A stretch of 55,744 nucleotides of DNA, taken from the NCBI RefSeq assembly GCF_021742065.1, contig NZ_JAKKIE010000027.1, forward strand, positions 1 through 55,744, read 5' to 3'. The notes under the pieces were generated by a model. That model did not search any database and was not told the origin of the DNA. It was given only the letters and a program-made list of their open reading frames with translations. The translations under genes were made by a program, and so were the position numbers. Of the stretch, positions 26,033 to 35,486 are shown in pieces (positions within the stretch are counted from its first letter, which is position 1; the number at the start of each line of letters is the position of its first letter). The DNA comes from Rhizorhapis sp. SPR117. GTDB taxonomy: Bacteria > Pseudomonadota > Alphaproteobacteria > Sphingomonadales > Sphingomonadaceae.

Positions 26033-27111
26033 TGCGTTCCGGCTTCCTTGGTTTGAAAAGCGAAAGCGATCGTTTGCTGCGCCTTGATTCGCTGCGGTTT
26101 CTGGCTGCCGTTATGGTGGTGGTCTATCATTTTCGGAACCAGTGGACGTTCGCGTCGGGGCCGGGGTGGAAAATGACGCAGTTCGGCAACATGACCTTTG
26201 CGGTCGATCTGTTCTTCATCATTTCAGGGATCGTCATAACTTTCGTCTATGAAGACAGGCTGGATTATCGGTCCTTTCTGAAACGGCGATTCGCGCGGTT
26301 GGCGCCGCTGCACTACGCTACGTTCCTGTTCTATTTTCTGGCCGGATTTCTGGCGTTGCGGGCAGGATATGATTTCTGGGAACTGTGGAAATATCGGCCC
26401 GAATGCGCGCTGCCGCACTTGCTGTTTCTGAATGCCCACGGCCTTTGCGACAGCCATAGTTTCAATCATGTAAGCTGGTCCATCGGCGCGGAGATGACGG
26501 TTTATCTGTTGTTCCCGCTGTTGCTCAGGCTGATGGGCGTGCATCGCGCGCTGCCCGGCCTTGTGGCGCTGGGGTGCATCATGGTGCTGGGCATGGCGGA
26601 ACCGTGGTTGCCCGGCGATCTGCCCTGGCACAGGCTGAGCCATGATCTGGGCATTGTGCGTGCCATTCCGGCTTTCCTGTTCGGGATGAGCCTGTGGGCC
26701 TATCGGCGCGAGTTGGGGCGGTTGCCCTTTGCAGATGCTTTTCTGGTCGGGTTGATGCTGTCGTTCGCAGGCGCTGTACTGACAGAGGCGGGGCGCGGAA
26801 CGATGGTCGCGCTGACCTATGCCATTGCGGCGGTGGCGCTGGCAGCGGATCAGGGCGGCAAGAAGCGGAGTTTGCCCACGCTGATCGCGCCCTTGGGGAT
26901 GCTGACCTATGGCATCTATATGCTGCACCCGCTGGTGCGGACTGTCGGATTTCCGGTGCTGACCGCGAGCGGGCTTGACGGGAATGCGGCGATTGCGATC
27001 TGCGGCCTGTTGGTCCTGCCGCTGGCCTATATGTCCTATTTCTGGTTCGAAAATCCGGCGCGGCGCTGGTTGTCCCATATTCGCTTGCGTCCCACCCCCG
27101 TTACGGCCTGA
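26032..27111 (+). CDS. Acyltransferase-3 family membrane protein
   Basis: A 359-residue integral membrane protein whose ATG overlaps the stop of the fusion gene (TGATG), so the two are coupled. The signature is RLDSLRFLAAVMVVVYHFR with the R-x10-H pair, followed by VDLFFIISGIVITFVYED and RRFARLAPLHYATF. The ending APLGMLTYGIYMLHPLVR and FWFENPARRW is typical of OafA/ExoZ-type O-acyltransferases. It may receive the same acyl group as its upstream partner or use acetyl-CoA. Confidence 0.9.
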   Translation: MRSGFLGLKSESDRLLRLDSLRFLAAVMVVVYHFRNQWTFASGPGWKMTQFGNMTFAVDLFFIISGIVITFVYEDRLDYRSFLKRRFARLAPLHYATFLFYFLAGFLALRAGYDFWELWKYRPECALPHLLFLNAHGLCDSHSFNHVSWSIGAEMTVYLLFPLLLRLMGVHRALPGLVALGCIMVLGMAEPWLPGDLPWHRLSHDLGIVRAIPAFLFGMSLWAYRRELGRLPFADAFLVGLMLSFAGAVLTEAGRGTMVALTYAIAAVALAADQGGKKRSLPTLIAPLGMLTYGIYMLHPLVRTVGFPVLTASGLDGNAAIAICGLLVLPLAYMSYFWFENPARRWLSHIRLRPTPVTA

Positions 27112-27169
27112 TCTTCCCTTGCGCCGCGCGATGTTCTAGCAGGCGACTGCTGAAGCATCAGGGGAATAT

Positions 27170-28270
27170 ATGCAGGCTGGTACGCGCGCATTGCAGGTCG
27201 GGGTAATTGTGCCTGTATTCAACGAAGCGGATAATGTCGCTCCGTTACTGGAGCGGCTGGCCGAAGCGTTGCGCGATTATGTCTGGGAAGTGATTTTCGT
27301 CGATGACAGTTCTCCCGACGGATCGGCGGCGCGGGTGCGCGAATTCGCGCTGATGGACCCGCGCGTCCGGTGCGTGCAGCGGGTCGGACGGCGTGGATTA
27401 TCGTCGGCGGTGGTCGAGGGCATGTTGGCAAGCGCCGCGCCCATTCTGGCGGTGGTCGATGGCGATATGCAGCATGATGAAAGCGTGTTGCCCCGGATGA
27501 TCGCGAAAATCCTGTCGGATGAGGCCGATCTGGTCATCGGCACGCGCTATGCGGGCGAGGGGTCGATGGGTGATCTGGACGCCAAACGCGCATCCCTGTC
27601 GCGGGCGGCGACGTGGCTGACCAACACAGTGATCCGCACGCAGGTCAGCGATCCGATGAGCGGCTTTTTCGCGGTCAGCCGGAAAGCGTTCGAGGCGGCT
27701 TTGCCCAATCTTTCCAACGTCGGGTTCAAGATCATGCTCGACCTGCTGGCATCCGCGCCGCAACCGCTGAGGACCGCCGAAATCGCTTATACTTTCCGCC
27801 CGCGTGAGGCAGGGGAAAGCAAGCTGGACGCCAAGGTGGGACAGGAGTTTCTGGTCCTGCTGCTCGAAAAGATATTCGGGCATATCCTGCCGGTCCGGTT
27901 CCTGATGTTCGCTGCGGTCGGCAGTTTGGGCCTGCTGGTGCATCTGGCGGTGCTTGGCCTGACGCTGAACGTCGGCGGGCAGGATTTCCGTTATGCGCAA
28001 ACGTTGGCGGTTGTCGTGGCGATGACGTTCAACTTCATCGTCAACAATGCGCTTACCTATCGGGATATGCAGCTTCGGGGTTGGCAATTCATCCGCGGCC
28101 TTGCGACCTTTTATGCGGTTTGCGCCGTTGGTGCGATCGGCAATGTCGGCGTGGGCGAAATCGTCTACGACAGCAGCCGCATGTGGGTGCTGGCCGGGAT
28201 TGCGGGCGCGGCGATTGGCGTGGTGTGGAACTATGCCACATCATCGGTGCTGACCTGGAAACGGAAATGA
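27170..28270 (+). CDS. DPM1-like GT2 fused to GtrA flippase-like domain
   Basis: A 366-residue fusion. Residues 8-235 are a polyprenyl-phosphate sugar synthase (VGVIVPVFNEADNV, VIFVDDSSPDGS, VVDGDMQHDES with the metal site, DPMSGFFAVSR, FRPREAGESKL). Residues 240-366 are a GtrA domain with four membrane helices (VRFLMFAAVGSLGLLVHL, MTFNFIVNNALTYRD). It should make undecaprenyl-phosphate-sugar and help move it outward. The next gene, a GT-C enzyme, overlaps by ATGA and is the natural user. Confidence 0.92.
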   Translation: MQAGTRALQVGVIVPVFNEADNVAPLLERLAEALRDYVWEVIFVDDSSPDGSAARVREFALMDPRVRCVQRVGRRGLSSAVVEGMLASAAPILAVVDGDMQHDESVLPRMIAKILSDEADLVIGTRYAGEGSMGDLDAKRASLSRAATWLTNTVIRTQVSDPMSGFFAVSRKAFEAALPNLSNVGFKIMLDLLASAPQPLRTAEIAYTFRPREAGESKLDAKVGQEFLVLLLEKIFGHILPVRFLMFAAVGSLGLLVHLAVLGLTLNVGGQDFRYAQTLAVVVAMTFNFIVNNALTYRDMQLRGWQFIRGLATFYAVCAVGAIGNVGVGEIVYDSSRMWVLAGIAGAAIGVVWNYATSSVLTWKRK

Positions 28271-29778
28271 TCGCCCCGACCGGGCGTTTGCGAACTATCC
28301 TGATTTTCCTGATGGCGGCGTTGATCGCCATGGCGGTGCGCGGGGCCGGGATCGGTGACATCGTCGCGCATGGGGATGAGCAGTTTTACCTGCTGGTGGG
28401 CGACCGGATGCTGCACTGGGGGGCGATACCCTATGTCGACATATGGGATCGCAAGCCGATTGGCCTGTTCCTGCTCTATGCCGGGATCAGGATGCTCGGC
28501 GGTGATGGGATCGTGCAGTATCAGCTTGTGGCGATGCTGGCGGTCGCGCTGACCAGTGGTATCATGGCGGTGTGGATTGCGCGCTTTTCCGGATGGCCGG
28601 GGGCGGTCGCCGGGGTGATGCTGTATAACGGCCTGCTGGTCAGTCATCTGGGCTTTGGCGGGCAGGCGGAGGTTTTCCTTAACCTGCTGATCGTGGCGGC
28701 TGGTTGGGTGGCGCATGGGTTGCTGTTGTCCTCGCCCTCATTCCGGCGGCTGGCCGTGGTGGGCGGCGGCGCGATGTTGCTGTGCGGACTGGCGATGCAG
28801 GTGAAACCGACGGCGTTGCTGCCGGGCATCTTTATTGGGCTGGCGTTGGTTTGGCGGGCATGGCGGGCAAGGCTTGATTGGCGGAAAATTGCCGGATTGG
28901 GTGTGCTGTGGATCGGTATGGCGCTGTTGCCGACGCTGTTGGTCATCCTTACCTATTCGGGGCTTGGGCAGATCGACGCATGGCTGTTCGCCAATGTGCT
29001 TTCGATATTCGACAAGGCGCCTGACCAGCCGGGCGCGGTGGCGCGGCGGATTGCCGACACCATGCGTGAATTCGGGCGGCCTTTCGCCATTGTCAGCATC
29101 GTGGCGGCGGGGCAGTGCGTCGTCCGGCGCGACCTGTCATTATCGCGGTCGAGCCTGTTCCTGCTGGGATGGTTGGTGTCGGGCATCGCGGCCTTTGCCG
29201 TGCTGAGCGCAGCCTATCCGCATTATGCTTTGGTGATGGCGCCCATGGGTTGCCTGATCGCGGGCTATGCCGCGCGGCGCAACCTGGTCGGGTATCTGAT
29301 GCTGGGTTATTGCCTGTATGTGTCGCTGAACAACATGGATATGTATGAGCAGCGGTTGCGGGACAATGCGGTTGCTGCCCCGCAGATACGGGATATGGCC
29401 AGAGCGATTGCGCCGCATGTGGGCAAGGACCGGTGCCTTTATGTCTATCATGGGCCGGTTGTGCTCTATACGCTGACGAAGGCGTGTATTCCGACAAGCT
29501 TTGCCTTTCCCAACCATCTGTCTATCAGCACCGAGGCGTCGGGGCTGGGCGTTGATACTGTTGCAGAGGTGCAGCGGATTCTGGCCGCGCGCCCCTCCGT
29601 CATCGTCGATGGTGCGTTCGGGTTTCATCGGCCCAACGTGAAAACGCAGCATCTGGTTCATGCGGCGCTGTTGCGGGATTATCGCCCGGTTGCGGTGGTG
29701 AAGGATGGCAAAGGCAGGACGACCGCGACGGCCTATGTCCTTCAGGCGGCCAGGGGCGCGAGCACGCGGTTCAAATAG
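28267..29778 (+). CDS. GT-C membrane glycosyltransferase (ArnT/GT39-like)
   Basis: A 503-residue protein from ATG 28267, which overlaps the stop of the GT2-GtrA gene. The first periplasmic loop has DEQFYLLVGDRMLHWGAIPYVDIWDRKPIG, with the acidic residues expected for GT-C catalysis. About ten membrane helices follow, then a C-terminal soluble part (from about 385) with GKDRCLYVYHGPVVLY. It would take a sugar from the lipid carrier made by the preceding enzyme and attach it in the periplasm. It overlaps the convergent glycosyltransferase gene by 37 bases. Confidence 0.85.
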   Translation: MIAPTGRLRTILIFLMAALIAMAVRGAGIGDIVAHGDEQFYLLVGDRMLHWGAIPYVDIWDRKPIGLFLLYAGIRMLGGDGIVQYQLVAMLAVALTSGIMAVWIARFSGWPGAVAGVMLYNGLLVSHLGFGGQAEVFLNLLIVAAGWVAHGLLLSSPSFRRLAVVGGGAMLLCGLAMQVKPTALLPGIFIGLALVWRAWRARLDWRKIAGLGVLWIGMALLPTLLVILTYSGLGQIDAWLFANVLSIFDKAPDQPGAVARRIADTMREFGRPFAIVSIVAAGQCVVRRDLSLSRSSLFLLGWLVSGIAAFAVLSAAYPHYALVMAPMGCLIAGYAARRNLVGYLMLGYCLYVSLNNMDMYEQRLRDNAVAAPQIRDMARAIAPHVGKDRCLYVYHGPVVLYTLTKACIPTSFAFPNHLSISTEASGLGVDTVAEVQRILAARPSVIVDGAFGFHRPNVKTQHLVHAALLRDYRPVAVVKDGKGRTTATAYVLQAARGASTRFK

Positions 29779-30755
29779 GCGATGAGTTCGGCCGGGTCCG
29801 TCGTTGCCATGCGGGGGGTGGCAGTGCGAGCCGCGACAAGCGCGCTTTGCAATTCTTTGGTTGTGTTGGCGGACCAGATCAGGCCACGGGCGACAAAGGC
29901 GTCGGTGATTTCGGCCTGATGATTGTCATAATGTTCGCCCCGTTCGAACAGACGGGGCATGGAGATGACCCGGCATCCGGCACGCAAGGCCGTTATCAGC
30001 GATCCGCTGCCGCCATGGCAGATGACGATGTCGGCATCGCGGAGCAATTGCTGCACCTTTTTAAAGGGCAATGTCTCCACAACTGTCACGCCCTCCATCG
30101 GGCGAGGCTTCCGCGCGCCGGAACCGATTTGCAGCACAATATGTTCGGGGATATCACCCGACGTCTTCAATTCCAGGACGGTATCGACCAGCCGGTCAAA
30201 GGGCAGGGTCGCACCCACCGTGGCAAACAGAAGGGGTTGCTTTTCCGGGCGGTCCCCATCGAGCAGTTTGAGAGGGTCGAATGTATGCGTGCGCGGCCAG
30301 TAACCGGCCAGCGCTTTTGACTGAACGATGCGGTGATGGGCGAGTGGTGCAGCGATCCGGGCAAAGAGGGAGGGCCGTTCGAACCGGGCAAAGGAATCGA
30401 TAAGGATGATCTGCGCGCCCATCAGCCGCGCCCAGAACATAGCGAAAAACATTGCGCCTGCGCCGGTGGTGATCAGAACCGTGGGACGCTCCCGCAGAAT
30501 GATGGCCGCCGACCGCACGCAATTGCGAAGGGCGTTCCAGGCCATGCGGAAGGGCGCGCCCAGCCGGGCCTGACCGACGGCGACATGGGGCACGAAGAGA
30601 CAGCGATGCTGTTCAGCCAGACTTTTGCCCAACGCGGTGTCCTCGGTAACGAAAAAAGCGTCGCGGTCGCGCCAGACCGGCTCCAGGTCGAGGAGTTGGC
30701 GAACATGCCCGCCGCCTGATCCAGCCAGGCAGATTTTAGAGGCGCCATGCATCAT
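29742..30755 (-). CDS. Alg14/Alg13-type glycosyltransferase (possible glucuronosyltransferase)
   Basis: A 337-residue GT-B enzyme. The N-terminal half starts KICLAGSGGGHVRQLLDL and contains ITTGAGAMFFAMFWARLMGAQ, as in the membrane-anchoring Alg14/PssD type. The C-terminal half starts PLLFATVGATLPFDRLVD and contains the donor-binding DADIVICHGGSGSLITALRAG, as in Alg13/PssE or MurG. One chain holding both halves is the arrangement of sphingan beta-1,4-glucuronosyltransferases such as SpsK/GelK. With ugd in the window, UDP-glucuronate is a reasonable donor, by inference. It is monocistronic, divergent from the export operon. The start may be either of two adjacent ATGs. Confidence 0.85.
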   Translation of the reverse strand: MMHGASKICLAGSGGGHVRQLLDLEPVWRDRDAFFVTEDTALGKSLAEQHRCLFVPHVAVGQARLGAPFRMAWNALRNCVRSAAIILRERPTVLITTGAGAMFFAMFWARLMGAQIILIDSFARFERPSLFARIAAPLAHHRIVQSKALAGYWPRTHTFDPLKLLDGDRPEKQPLLFATVGATLPFDRLVDTVLELKTSGDIPEHIVLQIGSGARKPRPMEGVTVVETLPFKKVQQLLRDADIVICHGGSGSLITALRAGCRVISMPRLFERGEHYDNHQAEITDAFVARGLIWSANTTKELQSALVAARTATPRMATTDPAELIAYLNRVLAPLAA

Positions 30756-30945
30756 TCGGTAACCTTCGCATCCTCGCCAAGCGTTGTTTCAATCCCTTCA
30801 CTTAGCACAACTATCGTCTCTGTCCTGCACCATTCTGGTCATCCATCCGGCGCGGAAGTCGCCAATCTGGCTGATGTCGTCGCTGCTTTTAGCACCAGCT
30901 TCGGCCATAGGGGGAAGTGTCGGAACGTAATTGGTCAGGATGGCG

Positions 30946-31815
30946 ATGAATAGAAACAGTTTGCGGTTTTGCGTGTCGAGCGTGACGGCGGCGCTTGCGA
31001 TGCTCAGCCTTTCTGCATGCGGACGGGATTCGGCGCATTCCACTCCAAAGGGCCAGGTGATTGCCACGGTCGATGGAATCGAGATCACCCAGCGTGATCT
31101 TGCCGCCGAAATGGACATGGTTGGCGGGGCTACGCAGGGGGCAGCATTGCAGCAGATCGTGATCCGCAAGATACTGGCCAGGGAAGCACGAGCGCGCGAA
31201 CTGGACGATAGCGCCGATTTCGGATTGCTGAAACTTCGTGGAGAGGAATCGGTGCTTGAAAGCCTGCTCCAACGAGCGATGACCCGCAACCTGCCCGATC
31301 CCGCGCCTGCCGATGCCCAGCGTTATGTGTCGGATCATCCCGACCTGTTCGGGCAGCGCAAGATTTTTGACGTCGAACAGATCCGTATCAATCAGGCGGC
31401 CGGTTCGGACCTTGTCGAAAAAGTAAAGCCGCTTGTAACGCTGGATGAGGTTCAGACGCTGCTGGATCGAGAGGGCGTAAAATATCAACGCGGCAGTGGC
31501 ACGCTGGACGCCCTTCAGGCTTCGCCCGATATGGTGAAGCAGATATTGGCGCTGCCGCCGGGGGAGATATTCATTCTGCCCATGGGTGGCGATATGTTGG
31601 TCAACCGGATCGATGCCGTGCGAACCGTGCCGGTAGGCGATGAGGCCGCCCGAAAATTCGCACTGGCTTACCTGAAGCAGAAGGGGGTTGCCGATACGCT
31701 GAAAAATCAGCTTGCGGAAATCATGAAGAAGAACAAGGACAAGATCCACTATCAGAAGGGCTATGGCCCGAAGGTGGCGGAGACAGGTGAGAAGACTGCC
31801 CGATCCGGCACCTGA
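30946..31815 (+). CDS. EpsD-family peptidyl-prolyl isomerase-like lipoprotein
   Basis: A 289-residue lipoprotein; ATG 30946 has AGGA six bases upstream. The signal sequence ends in the lipobox LSAC with Cys25. The mature part follows the SurA-N/rotamase layout seen in EPS loci with exosortase: VIATVDGIEITQRDLAAEM, a helical chaperone region, then a degenerate parvulin segment (FDVEQIRINQAAGSD to LPPGEIFILPMGGDMLVNRI). It is first of a nine-gene operon reaching EpsI. It probably helps folding or assembly of the export barrel in the periplasm. Confidence 0.82.
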   Translation: MNRNSLRFCVSSVTAALAMLSLSACGRDSAHSTPKGQVIATVDGIEITQRDLAAEMDMVGGATQGAALQQIVIRKILAREARARELDDSADFGLLKLRGEESVLESLLQRAMTRNLPDPAPADAQRYVSDHPDLFGQRKIFDVEQIRINQAAGSDLVEKVKPLVTLDEVQTLLDREGVKYQRGSGTLDALQASPDMVKQILALPPGEIFILPMGGDMLVNRIDAVRTVPVGDEAARKFALAYLKQKGVADTLKNQLAEIMKKNKDKIHYQKGYGPKVAETGEKTARSGT

Positions 31816-31829
31816 GTTTAAAGCGGGGT

Positions 31830-33020
31830 ATGGTGACCGGCAAGATATTGAAGATCGGCCTGCTCTGGCATAGCGGTAAATCCGGCAATCTGGGCGTCGG
31901 CGCGCTGACCCTCGCCAACATGGCGATTGCGCGGCAGGTGACGGAAGAGCTGGGATTCGAGCCACAATTCACCATCATCGGCGTGGCGGATCGGGGCAGG
32001 GCCTATATCGGGCCGTCCGACGCCAGCCTGTATGACGTCAACAGCCGCCAGTTGATCGATCCGCGAGAGACACTGGCTGTCATCGGCGCACAGCATTGCA
32101 TTTTGGACATCGGCGCCGGCGACAGTTTTGCCGATATTTACGGATTCAAGCGGTTCCTGTTCCTGTGGCTGAGCAAGATGATGGCGGTGGCGCGTGGCGT
32201 GCCATTGCTGTTGTCGCCCCAGACCATCGGGCCATTCACAAAACAGCCCTACAGGTGGATGGCGAAGCTGGCGATGGAGCGGGCGGACGCCGTGGTGGCG
32301 CGGGATCATCAGTCCTTTGACGTGCTGAAAACCATTGCGCCGCGTGCCCGTGCCGTTCAGTCGGTCGATGTCGCCTTTGCGTTGCCCTTCGTGGATCGGT
32401 CGGCAGAGCGCGGGGGCGCCAAGTTGCGCATTGGCTTGAACGTGTCGGGGCTGCTGCTGAACGAGGCCGAAAGCGGTCGCAACCGATTTGGGCTGGAGGC
32501 GGATTATGCGCGGCTGATGCGGGATTTTGCCGGGGCGATGGCGGCGCGGGAGGATGTGGAGCTGCACCTTGTTTCCCATGCGACATCCGATCGGGATTCA
32601 GGTGATGATGACGGGCAGGCGGCGGATCGGTTTGCAGCGGAATTTCCGGGGGCAATTCGAGTGCCGGACTTTGCCGGACCGCAGCAAGCGAAGAGTTATA
32701 TTTCCAGCCTCGATTTTCTGGTTGCGGGACGGATGCACGCCTGCATTGCAGCCTTTTCGTCGGGAACTCCGGTGGTGCCGATCGCTTACAGCCGCAAGTT
32801 CAGCGGGCTGTTCGGGACGCTGGGTTATGATTTCATGCTGCCGGTGACGGGCATGGGGACGGATGCGGCCCTGGCGTTTCTGATAGAGGGGTTGGAACGG
32901 CGAGAGGCCATGCGGGCGGCGATGGCGGCGGGGATGGAAAAGATAGAGGCATTGCTGGACAATTACCGCGCGGAACTGCGTGTGCAATTGGCGGTGGCGG
33001 GGGAGCTGGCGGCGTTATGA
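31830..33020 (+). CDS. Polysaccharide pyruvyl transferase family protein
   Basis: A 396-residue GT-B-like enzyme of the CsaB/WcaK group. Motifs: GLLWHSGKSGNLGVGALTLAN at the N-terminus, DIGAGDSFADIYG, LLLSPQTIGPF and the C-terminal DFLVAGRMHACIAAFSSGTPVVPIAYSRKFSGL. The family transfers the pyruvyl group of phosphoenolpyruvate onto sugars to form ketals; some members are glycosyltransferases. It starts 14 bases after EpsD and overlaps the next gene by 4 bases. Confidence 0.88.
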   Translation: MVTGKILKIGLLWHSGKSGNLGVGALTLANMAIARQVTEELGFEPQFTIIGVADRGRAYIGPSDASLYDVNSRQLIDPRETLAVIGAQHCILDIGAGDSFADIYGFKRFLFLWLSKMMAVARGVPLLLSPQTIGPFTKQPYRWMAKLAMERADAVVARDHQSFDVLKTIAPRARAVQSVDVAFALPFVDRSAERGGAKLRIGLNVSGLLLNEAESGRNRFGLEADYARLMRDFAGAMAAREDVELHLVSHATSDRDSGDDDGQAADRFAAEFPGAIRVPDFAGPQQAKSYISSLDFLVAGRMHACIAAFSSGTPVVPIAYSRKFSGLFGTLGYDFMLPVTGMGTDAALAFLIEGLERREAMRAAMAAGMEKIEALLDNYRAELRVQLAVAGELAAL

Positions 33021-34231
33021 CAGGATCGCCGACGGTCGAGCGGGTGATGCGCGATGATTTGTGCGCTGGATGCGGTTTGTGCGCGGCGGTGTCGGATGGC
33101 GCAATCGTGATGGCGGTGGAACGCCCCGGCTATAATCGGCCCCGGATTGTGGGTGAGCTTAGCGAGACGGCAGAGGCTGTCATTGCGCAATGCTGTCCCG
33201 GCAGCATGATAGCGCCGTGGCGGGACGACCTGCCGCCATCGCCCTATTGGGGGCCATCGGCGGCGATACTGACGGGGCATGCCTGTGACGAGGCCGTTCA
33301 CTATGCGGGATCGTCGGGCGGAGCATTGACGGCGTTGCTGCTGTTTGCGCTGGAAAGCGGAACGGTGGACCGGGTCGTTCAGATCAACGCAGACTCCGAA
33401 TTTCCGACACGCAACCGTATCGCGATTTCGCGCACGGCGGATGAAGTGATCGCGGCGGCGGGATCGCGTTATGCCGCATCCACGCCTCTTGCCTCCATTA
33501 TAGAGGAACTGGAAAAGGGCGGGCGGTTCGCCTTTGTGGGGAAGCCCTGCGATGTATCGGCGTTGCGGCAACTGGCGAAGGTGGACGCGCGGGTGGACGC
33601 CCATGTGCCGCTGAAACTGTCCTTTTTCTGCGGCGGGATTCCCAGCCATGCGGGGGCCGACCGTATCCTTGCTGAAATGGGATTGGAAGGCGCGGCATTG
33701 GCGGAATTCCGGTATCGCGGCAACGGCTGGCCGGGACTTGCGGTTGCGCGAACGACGGACGGGCGCAGTGCGCAAATGAGCTATGCACGAAGCTGGGGCG
33801 ATCATTTGTCCAAAGAGGTGCAGTTCCGTTGCAAAATATGTCCCGACGCGGTTGGCGGAGCGGCGGACATTGCCTGCGCGGATGCCTGGTATGGCGGCGA
33901 AAGCGGCTATCCGCAGTTTGAGGAACAGGACGGGCGCAGCCTGATCATGGTTCGCTCCACTCTGGCGCGAACCTTTCTGGACAAAGCGGTCGCTACCGGG
34001 CGAATGAGGGTGGAGACGCTCAGCGAGGAGGAGATCGTCCTGATGCAGCCCGCACAGGCCCGGCGTAAACGGTTGGTGAAGGCGCGCTTTGCCGCGATGC
34101 GGCTGGCGGGGCGCAGGCCGCCTGTGGCCAGGGGGTTGCTGATTGATGAAGCGTCCAGACTGGCGCGGCTGGGAGAGAAGTTGAGGAATTTTGCCGGGAC
34201 ATTCCGGCGGGTGATTTCGACGACTCCCTGA
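33017..34231 (+). CDS. FrhB-like iron-sulfur flavoprotein (F420 dehydrogenase beta family)
   Basis: A 404-residue protein. The N-terminal cluster is DLCAGCGLC (CxxCxxC), but the expected fourth cysteine is replaced (AAVS); a CCP follows near residue 60. The FrhB_FdhB N and C domains contain YAGSSGGALTALLLFAL, SRYAASTPLASIIEE and FVGKPCDVSALRQLA, then a second cysteine motif RCKICPDAVGGAADIACADAWYGG. Related proteins accompany pyruvyl transferases in many EPS loci, but their reaction is not known. Redox conversion of a sugar or of the ketal donor is a guess. Coupled by ATGA to the pyruvyl transferase. Confidence 0.82.
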   Translation: MTGSPTVERVMRDDLCAGCGLCAAVSDGAIVMAVERPGYNRPRIVGELSETAEAVIAQCCPGSMIAPWRDDLPPSPYWGPSAAILTGHACDEAVHYAGSSGGALTALLLFALESGTVDRVVQINADSEFPTRNRIAISRTADEVIAAAGSRYAASTPLASIIEELEKGGRFAFVGKPCDVSALRQLAKVDARVDAHVPLKLSFFCGGIPSHAGADRILAEMGLEGAALAEFRYRGNGWPGLAVARTTDGRSAQMSYARSWGDHLSKEVQFRCKICPDAVGGAADIACADAWYGGESGYPQFEEQDGRSLIMVRSTLARTFLDKAVATGRMRVETLSEEEIVLMQPAQARRKRLVKARFAAMRLAGRRPPVARGLLIDEASRLARLGEKLRNFAGTFRRVISTTP

Positions 34232-34258
34232 ATTTGCAGATGAATATGGGATTTTTGA

Positions 34259-35476
34259 ATGGCGATTTCGGGCCAGGGATGCCTGCGCGCTTCGCGGCTG
34301 GGCATCGTCGCCATGATATGTGGAATAGTGCCGCCCGTGCTGGCGCAGGAGGAACGGTCTTTGGACGTGCAGTTGAGCGGGACCGCGACCTATGACAGCA
34401 ATGCTGCGCGGTCGGGAAAGGCACAGGCTGCGGCGCGCGGGCTGGTGCAGGAAGAGGGGGAGTTCCGGCCTTCGGTCAGCGCAGCGCTGGTCCTGCCGTT
34501 CGACCAGCACGGTTTTTTCCTGGATGCGCAGGCAGGATATGAATTTCACACGCGCAACAAGCGGCTGGAAAGCGAGCGGATCGCTGTTGCCGGTGGCGTG
34601 CGTTTGCATATGGCGGGGTGCACCATTGATCCGGGCGTCAGCTACAGGCGGCGGCTGAGCGATGTTGAGGATGATTTTTCCAACACGGTCGGCAATGTCG
34701 AAGAGGTGACTGGAGCCAGCGGGACGCTGCGCTGCAAACGCGCGATAGGCTTTTCGCCGGTGGCGTCGGCTTCCTGGACGCGATCGCGCAACCGGCTTGC
34801 GGTGCGGCGGCGGTCGGATCTGAACAGCTTCACGGTTTCCGCAGGAATGGCCTATGCGCAGCCGTCGATTGGCAGGTTGTCGCTATTCGCAAGCCTGACG
34901 GATTCCCGATATCCCAACAGGCAATTTGATACCGGTGCGAGGCTGGTGACAGACGGCATTCGCAATATTGCCGCCACCGTGCAGTTGGAGCGGCGGATCG
35001 GCACAAAATTGCAGGGCAGCATTTCGGCGGGATATGTCATTGTCGATCCCGACCTGGCAAGCGTGCGATCTTTCAAGGGTGCAAGCTATGGCGCGGATAT
35101 TCGCTTCATGCCGGGGGGACGAGCCAGTTTCACATTGGCGGCGGCGCGAACGGTCGAGGCGTCCAACCGGCTGGATGTCAGCTATTACCGGCAGGACGAG
35201 GTGAAGCTGGGCATGCACTATGTTGTCAGCCCCCTGATCGGGGCTGATCTGCGCGCGTCGTGGCGGTCCCGGCATTTCGCGGCGACGCCCGCGATCACCG
35301 GGCTGACCCCGCCGCAGACGGACCGGAATTATGCGGCAGGCGGCGGCTTTTCCTATGCGATGAACCGGCGGATAAATGTGCGACTGGACGCCGATTATCA
35401 GCGCCGCAACGCCGCGATCGATCTGTTCGATTATGACGGCCTGCGCGTGGGGCTGTCCGTGAATTACGGGATGTGA
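34259..35476 (+). CDS. Outer-membrane beta-barrel protein (EpsL-like)
   Basis: A 405-residue protein with a signal peptide (LGIVAMICGIVPPVLAQ, cleavage near residue 30). The rest is a chain of amphipathic beta-strands ending in the outer-membrane consensus VGLSVNYGM. Alternating patterns such as GTATYDSNAARSG and FFLDAQAGYEFHTRN fit the BBP2_2/EpsL barrel that replaces or assists Wza in exosortase-linked EPS loci. It sits directly before the Wza-like gene. Confidence 0.85.
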   Translation: MAISGQGCLRASRLGIVAMICGIVPPVLAQEERSLDVQLSGTATYDSNAARSGKAQAAARGLVQEEGEFRPSVSAALVLPFDQHGFFLDAQAGYEFHTRNKRLESERIAVAGGVRLHMAGCTIDPGVSYRRRLSDVEDDFSNTVGNVEEVTGASGTLRCKRAIGFSPVASASWTRSRNRLAVRRRSDLNSFTVSAGMAYAQPSIGRLSLFASLTDSRYPNRQFDTGARLVTDGIRNIAATVQLERRIGTKLQGSISAGYVIVDPDLASVRSFKGASYGADIRFMPGGRASFTLAAARTVEASNRLDVSYYRQDEVKLGMHYVVSPLIGADLRASWRSRHFAATPAITGLTPPQTDRNYAAGGGFSYAMNRRINVRLDADYQRRNAAIDLFDYDGLRVGLSVNYGM

Positions 35477-35486
35477 GGGGCAGTTG

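Noticed and set aside
32963..34609. Very long antisense open frame opposite the pyruvyl transferase, FrhB-like and barrel genes.
   Set aside because: It is a high-GC shadow frame: composition is Arg/His/Pro-rich with no motif, while the plus-strand frames have clear families and overlapping starts.
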